Source: Musa acuminata AAA Group
Lineage: Eukaryota > Streptophyta > Magnoliopsida > Zingiberales > Musaceae
Direction: 5' to 3'
Length of the DNA stretch: 64,000 bases
Assembly (NCBI RefSeq): GCF_036884655.1
Contig: NC_088335.1
Location: forward strand, 41,906,501 to 41,970,500
The translations under genes and the position numbers were made by a program. Positions 60,701 through 64,000 of the stretch are shown in pieces; the first letter of the stretch is position 1; every line of letters starts with the position of its first letter. The notes beneath the pieces were generated by a model. That model searched no databases. It saw only the letters and a list, made by a program, of their open reading frames with translations, and had not been told where the DNA came from.

Positions 60701-61570
60701 AACTCTCTATTTAGTGGAACTGGAGAGAGAGCCACTGAGCTGTTGGAACTCATACATAGTGATGTATGTGGACCCATGTCAACTCATGCCATTGGTGGTT
60801 ACTCCTACTTCATTACCTTTACTGATGATTTCTCAAGGTATGGATATGTGTATTTAATGAAGTACAAGTCCGAGGCCTTTGAGAAATTCAGAGAGTATAA
60901 GAATGAGGTGGAGAACCAGACTGGAAAGAGTATCAAAACTCTTCGATCAGATCGAGGAGGTGAGTACTTAAGTACATAGTTTACTCAGTTCCTCAAATAC
61001 CATGGGATATTATCCCAATGGATACCTCCTTACACACCTCAGCTCAATGGTGTCTCTGAAAGGAGAAATCGTACGTTATTAGATATGGTACGGTCCATGA
61101 TGAGTTTCGCTGACCTACCCATCTCATTCTGGGGATATGCCCTAGAAACCGCAGCTTACCTTATGAACAGAGTTCTAACTAAGTCGGTAGTGTCTACACA
61201 GATATGGAAAGGGAAGAAGCCTGATCTTAAGGTTGTTAAGATTTGGGGCTGCCCTGCCCATGTTAAAAGACACAACCCCGATAAGTTAGAATCAAGGACA
61301 GAGCGATGCAAATTTGTGGGATACCCCAAGGAAACTTGTGAGTATTATTTCTATCATCTCGAGGACCAAAAGGTCTTTGTAGCTAAGAGAGCAGTGTTCC
61401 TTGAGAAGGAACACATTCTTGACGGAGACAGTGGGAGAATGATAGAATTGAGCGAGGTTGGAGAACCAAGCTCAAGCACCACTCTATAGCCCGAGTCTGT
61501 TTAGGTACCTAATACACAAGTATCAATTTTACGCAGGTCTGATAGAGTATCCCATCCTTCTGAAGGATAT
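60701..61570 (+). pseudogene. copia integrase (family A, plus copy)
   Basis: The DDE triad residues are all present: HSDVCGP (about 60756), TLRSDRGGEY (about 60937) and NGVSERRNR (about 61046). The C-terminal block PDLKVVKIWGCPAHVKRH and KFVGYPKETCEYYFYH also remains. TAG stops at 60977-60979, 61487-61489 and 61502-61504 break the frame. Otherwise the domain is complete. Confidence 0.88.
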
Positions 61571-62499
61571 GTGGGACATATTAGGGGAGAGGATGTTGAG
61601 GATATTGATCCTCAGACCTACGAGGAGGGTATTATGAGTATAGACTCCGGGAAGTGGCAAGAAGCCATGAATTCTGAGATGGATTCTATGTACTCCAATA
61701 AGGTTTGGAACCTAGTTGATGCGCCCGAACGTATTGTACCCATCGGTTGCAAGTGGATCTTTAAGAAAAAGATCGGAGTAGATGGAAAGGTAGAGACCTA
61801 TAAAGCAAGGCTAGTGGCTAAGGGGTATCGTCAAAGGCAAGGTGTTGACTACGACGAAACCTTCTCACCTGTAGCAATGCTAAAATCCATCAGAATTCTA
61901 TTGGCTATTGTAGTACATTATGATTATGAGATCTGGCAAATGGATGTGAAAACCGCATTCCTCAATGGGAACCTCGAGGAGGAGGTGTATATGATGCAAC
62001 CTGAGGGATTCGTGTCCAAGAACTGCCCAGATAAGGTGTGTAGGTTGCTTAGATCCATTTATGGACTAAAGCAAGCTTCCCGAAGTTGGAACATAAGATT
62101 TGATGAGGCAATCAGATCTTATGACTTCGTTAAGAACGAAGATGAGCCTTGTGTGTATAGGAAGGTAAGTGGGAGCGCTATCACCTTTTTGGTGTTATAT
62201 GTGGATGACATCCTCATCATTGGGAATGACGTAGGAATGCTATCCACAGTAAAGGCTTGGTTATCTAGACACTTTTCCATGAAGGACTTAGGGGAAGCAT
62301 CCTATATCTTGGGGATTAGAATCTATAGAGATAGATCCAAGAGGATGCTTGGCTTGTCCCAGTCCAGGTACATAGAAACCATTGTCAAAAGGTTTGGCAT
62401 GGAAAATTCCAAGAGAGGTCTCATACCGATGAGACATGGGATATCGCTTTCTACGAGTATGTCCCCAAAGACTCTAGAAGAAAGGGCAAACATGAATAT
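61571..62499 (+). pseudogene. copia reverse transcriptase, interrupted by a solo LTR (family A, plus copy)
   Basis: Intact RT frame with WIFKKKIGVDGKVETYKARLV in part, QMDVKTAFLNGNLEEEVYM, SIYGLKQASRSWN and the catalytic LYVDDILIIGN (about 62195-62215). It ends in MSPKTLEERANMN. The coding sequence is interrupted at 62499/62500 by a solo LTR and would resume at 63993. The next bases after the LTR, minus the duplicated aatat, give a Met-Ile continuation as expected before RNase H. The rest lies outside the window. Confidence 0.88.
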
Positions 62500-63992
62500 T
62501 GCTAGTCATAGGTGCCCAGCAAGCCAATCACGTGAGTGATGGCACGTGTGACTTAATACAGAATCTTTTTGCTTATTATATTTTGGCGTATATCACTTTA
62601 TAACTATTGCATAAATGCATATATATATTGTGATGTCCTTGGATTTGTGCAATGGGAATCGGATCGTGATGAGATCACGATAATGAGATCGATTCACCTT
62701 TAAACACATATCCTAAATAATCCCGGTCATAGGTTACTCGAGAGGGACATCGTGATAACCGGATAGACTGGTGTGCTGTATATCCGTCCATATGATGGAT
62801 GCAGCTGGTCTCATAGCTGCTCGTGTAGGGACACTAGGGATACAGTACAGGTGCTCATTGGAGAATGAGTTCACTGATTGATCCGCTTACGGAATGCTGG
62901 ATGGTTGATGATGCCTTATTGTCAGACAGCGATTCCGTAGTCCTAGTGGTGTATCTGGTCCTTAGACTTGAGACACCAAGGATGTCCTGTATGAGTGCTC
63001 CACTCTTTGATACCAGACTTATAGGTTTGGTTGTCCCAGATCTAGTACAGTTGGTCATTGGGAGTGGTAGTCGACCTTACGAGGGCTATTGAGTGTCGAC
63101 AGAGGATCATCCACTCTCGGCGTCATGAGAGGAATATCCCATGTGTTCTTGCTCAGACAAATCCCTAGCCAGGGTCATTCGGGTTGAGAGAGAAAGAGTT
63201 CTCCGGGAGAATCCGATTAGAGCGAGACTTGAGTAGAAACCGTATGGGTCTGACAACACCATGCTCGATATACGATCTCTGGGATATTAGATGGATGAGG
63301 GACTATAGGTACATAGTAACTGAGGACAGACATGTCCAATGGATTGGATTCCCCTGTATCGTCTGGGGACTACGGCGTAGTAGCCTAGTACGTCCGTAGT
63401 CGATGAGTCGAGTAAATTATTACAGAGATAATAATTCACTGAGTTAGAAGGAGTTCTGACAGGTATGACTCACGGCCAGCTCGATATTGGGCCTAGAGGG
63501 TCACACACATATGGTAGGCATTGCGATGAGTAGAGGTTCGGATATGAGATATCCGACGGAGCCCTTGTCTTATTGGATGCAGATCCAATACCCACTAGGG
63601 AAGGACCCATTAGGGTTTGACACGGGATCTCTATAAATAGGAGGGATTCACAGCCTCATAGGCTAGAGTCTTTGCTTGCCTTTCCTATTCTCCTCTCCCT
63701 CTCCACCTCAGAGTAGGCCTGGAGTTTTGAGGAGGGTCGTCGCAACCCTGCTGTGTGGATCACCGCTAGAGAGGAGGACGCTTGACCTCCTTCACCCTCT
63801 CCTAAGGATCTGCAAGGAAACAGGGATATACGATCTCCCTAGGTAACACAATCTCTATACGCAGTTTTGTGTTTTGCGGATTTTTGCGCACCAATCTTCG
63901 CACGACGACGAACATCTTTTTGGGAATCGGGGATTTTTGTTTTCTTGTTTTTCCGCTGCGCATATGATGTCGCCCCCCATGATTTCCCTACA
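62500..63992 (+). mobile_element. solo LTR of family A copia, 1493 bp, with 5 bp target duplication
   Basis: Complete LTR from TGCTAG to CTACA, flanked by aatat at 62495-62499 and 63993-63997. It has a TATA box, CTATAAATAG, at 63631-63640. As the only full-length LTR here it defines the family. Because it has its own target duplication it is a separate insertion followed by LTR-LTR recombination, not the 3' LTR of the element around it. Short frames within it (62865-63092, 63184-63399) are not genes. Confidence 0.88.
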
Positions 63993-64000
63993 AATATGAT

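Noticed and set aside
1..64000. CRISPR arrays, bacterial operons, riboswitches, tRNA or rRNA genes
   Set aside because: Introns, plant gene families and LTR elements show nuclear plant DNA. No cloverleaf with A and B boxes and no rRNA was noticed on reading; a tRNAscan or Infernal run was not possible here.

Overview
The window is nuclear DNA from a flowering plant, most likely a monocot. Genes are split by GT-AG introns, an intronless GC-rich isopentenyltransferase gene sits in AT-rich surroundings, and both ends are nests of LTR retrotransposons. The gene set and repeat style would fit a Zingiberales genome such as banana or its relatives. That is an inference; nothing in the sequence proves the species.

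Layout. (1) 1 to about 11100 is a degenerate Tnt1-like Ty1/copia element on the minus strand. It is split between its GAG-pre-integrase and integrase domains by an old minus-strand copia element of a second family, here called family A (769-9016). (2) 11370-17400 is non-genic. It holds a 357 bp inverted-repeat MITE and a 1.15 kb Mutator-like element with doubled terminal inverted repeats and a 9 bp target duplication. (3) 17672-18775 is an adenylate isopentenyltransferase (cytokinin synthesis), and 19691-20485 encodes an unrecognised membrane-anchored acidic protein. (4) 20500-26200 is AT-rich intergenic DNA with two decayed tandem arrays. (5) 26240-33764 is an eleven-exon ARG1-type DnaJ gene. 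Its 2.95 kb sixth intron has taken up a hAT element with 8 bp target duplications and possibly a solo LTR. (6) 37696-38379 is a single C2H2 zinc-finger repressor of the GIS/ZFP8 type. (7) 38400-46800 is intergenic with microsatellites and a triplicated repeat of about 350 bp. (8) 46838-48517 is a short CBP60/SARD1-like gene. It faces tail to tail a four-exon LRK10L/WAK-type receptor kinase (49387-52467, minus). (9) 53180-64000 is a three-level nest: a Ty3/gypsy element is broken at 56843/56844 by a younger plus-strand copy of family A, which is itself broken at 62499/62500 by a solo LTR of the same family flanked by the 5 bp duplication aatat.

The genes do not form a pathway. Two of them (CBP60-like and the LRK10L kinase) belong to families linked to immune signalling, and IPT and the GIS-type zinc finger belong to families linked to hormone and trichome control, but adjacency in plants carries little functional meaning.

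The most unusual signal is in the untranslated leader of family A. Four consecutive stem-loops each present the same 17 nt loop on a different outer stem. Both copies (58789-59101 plus; 5786-6099 minus) keep all four in order. The stems differ by compensatory and G:U changes that pair on the sense strand, which looks like selection on retrotransposon RNA structure.
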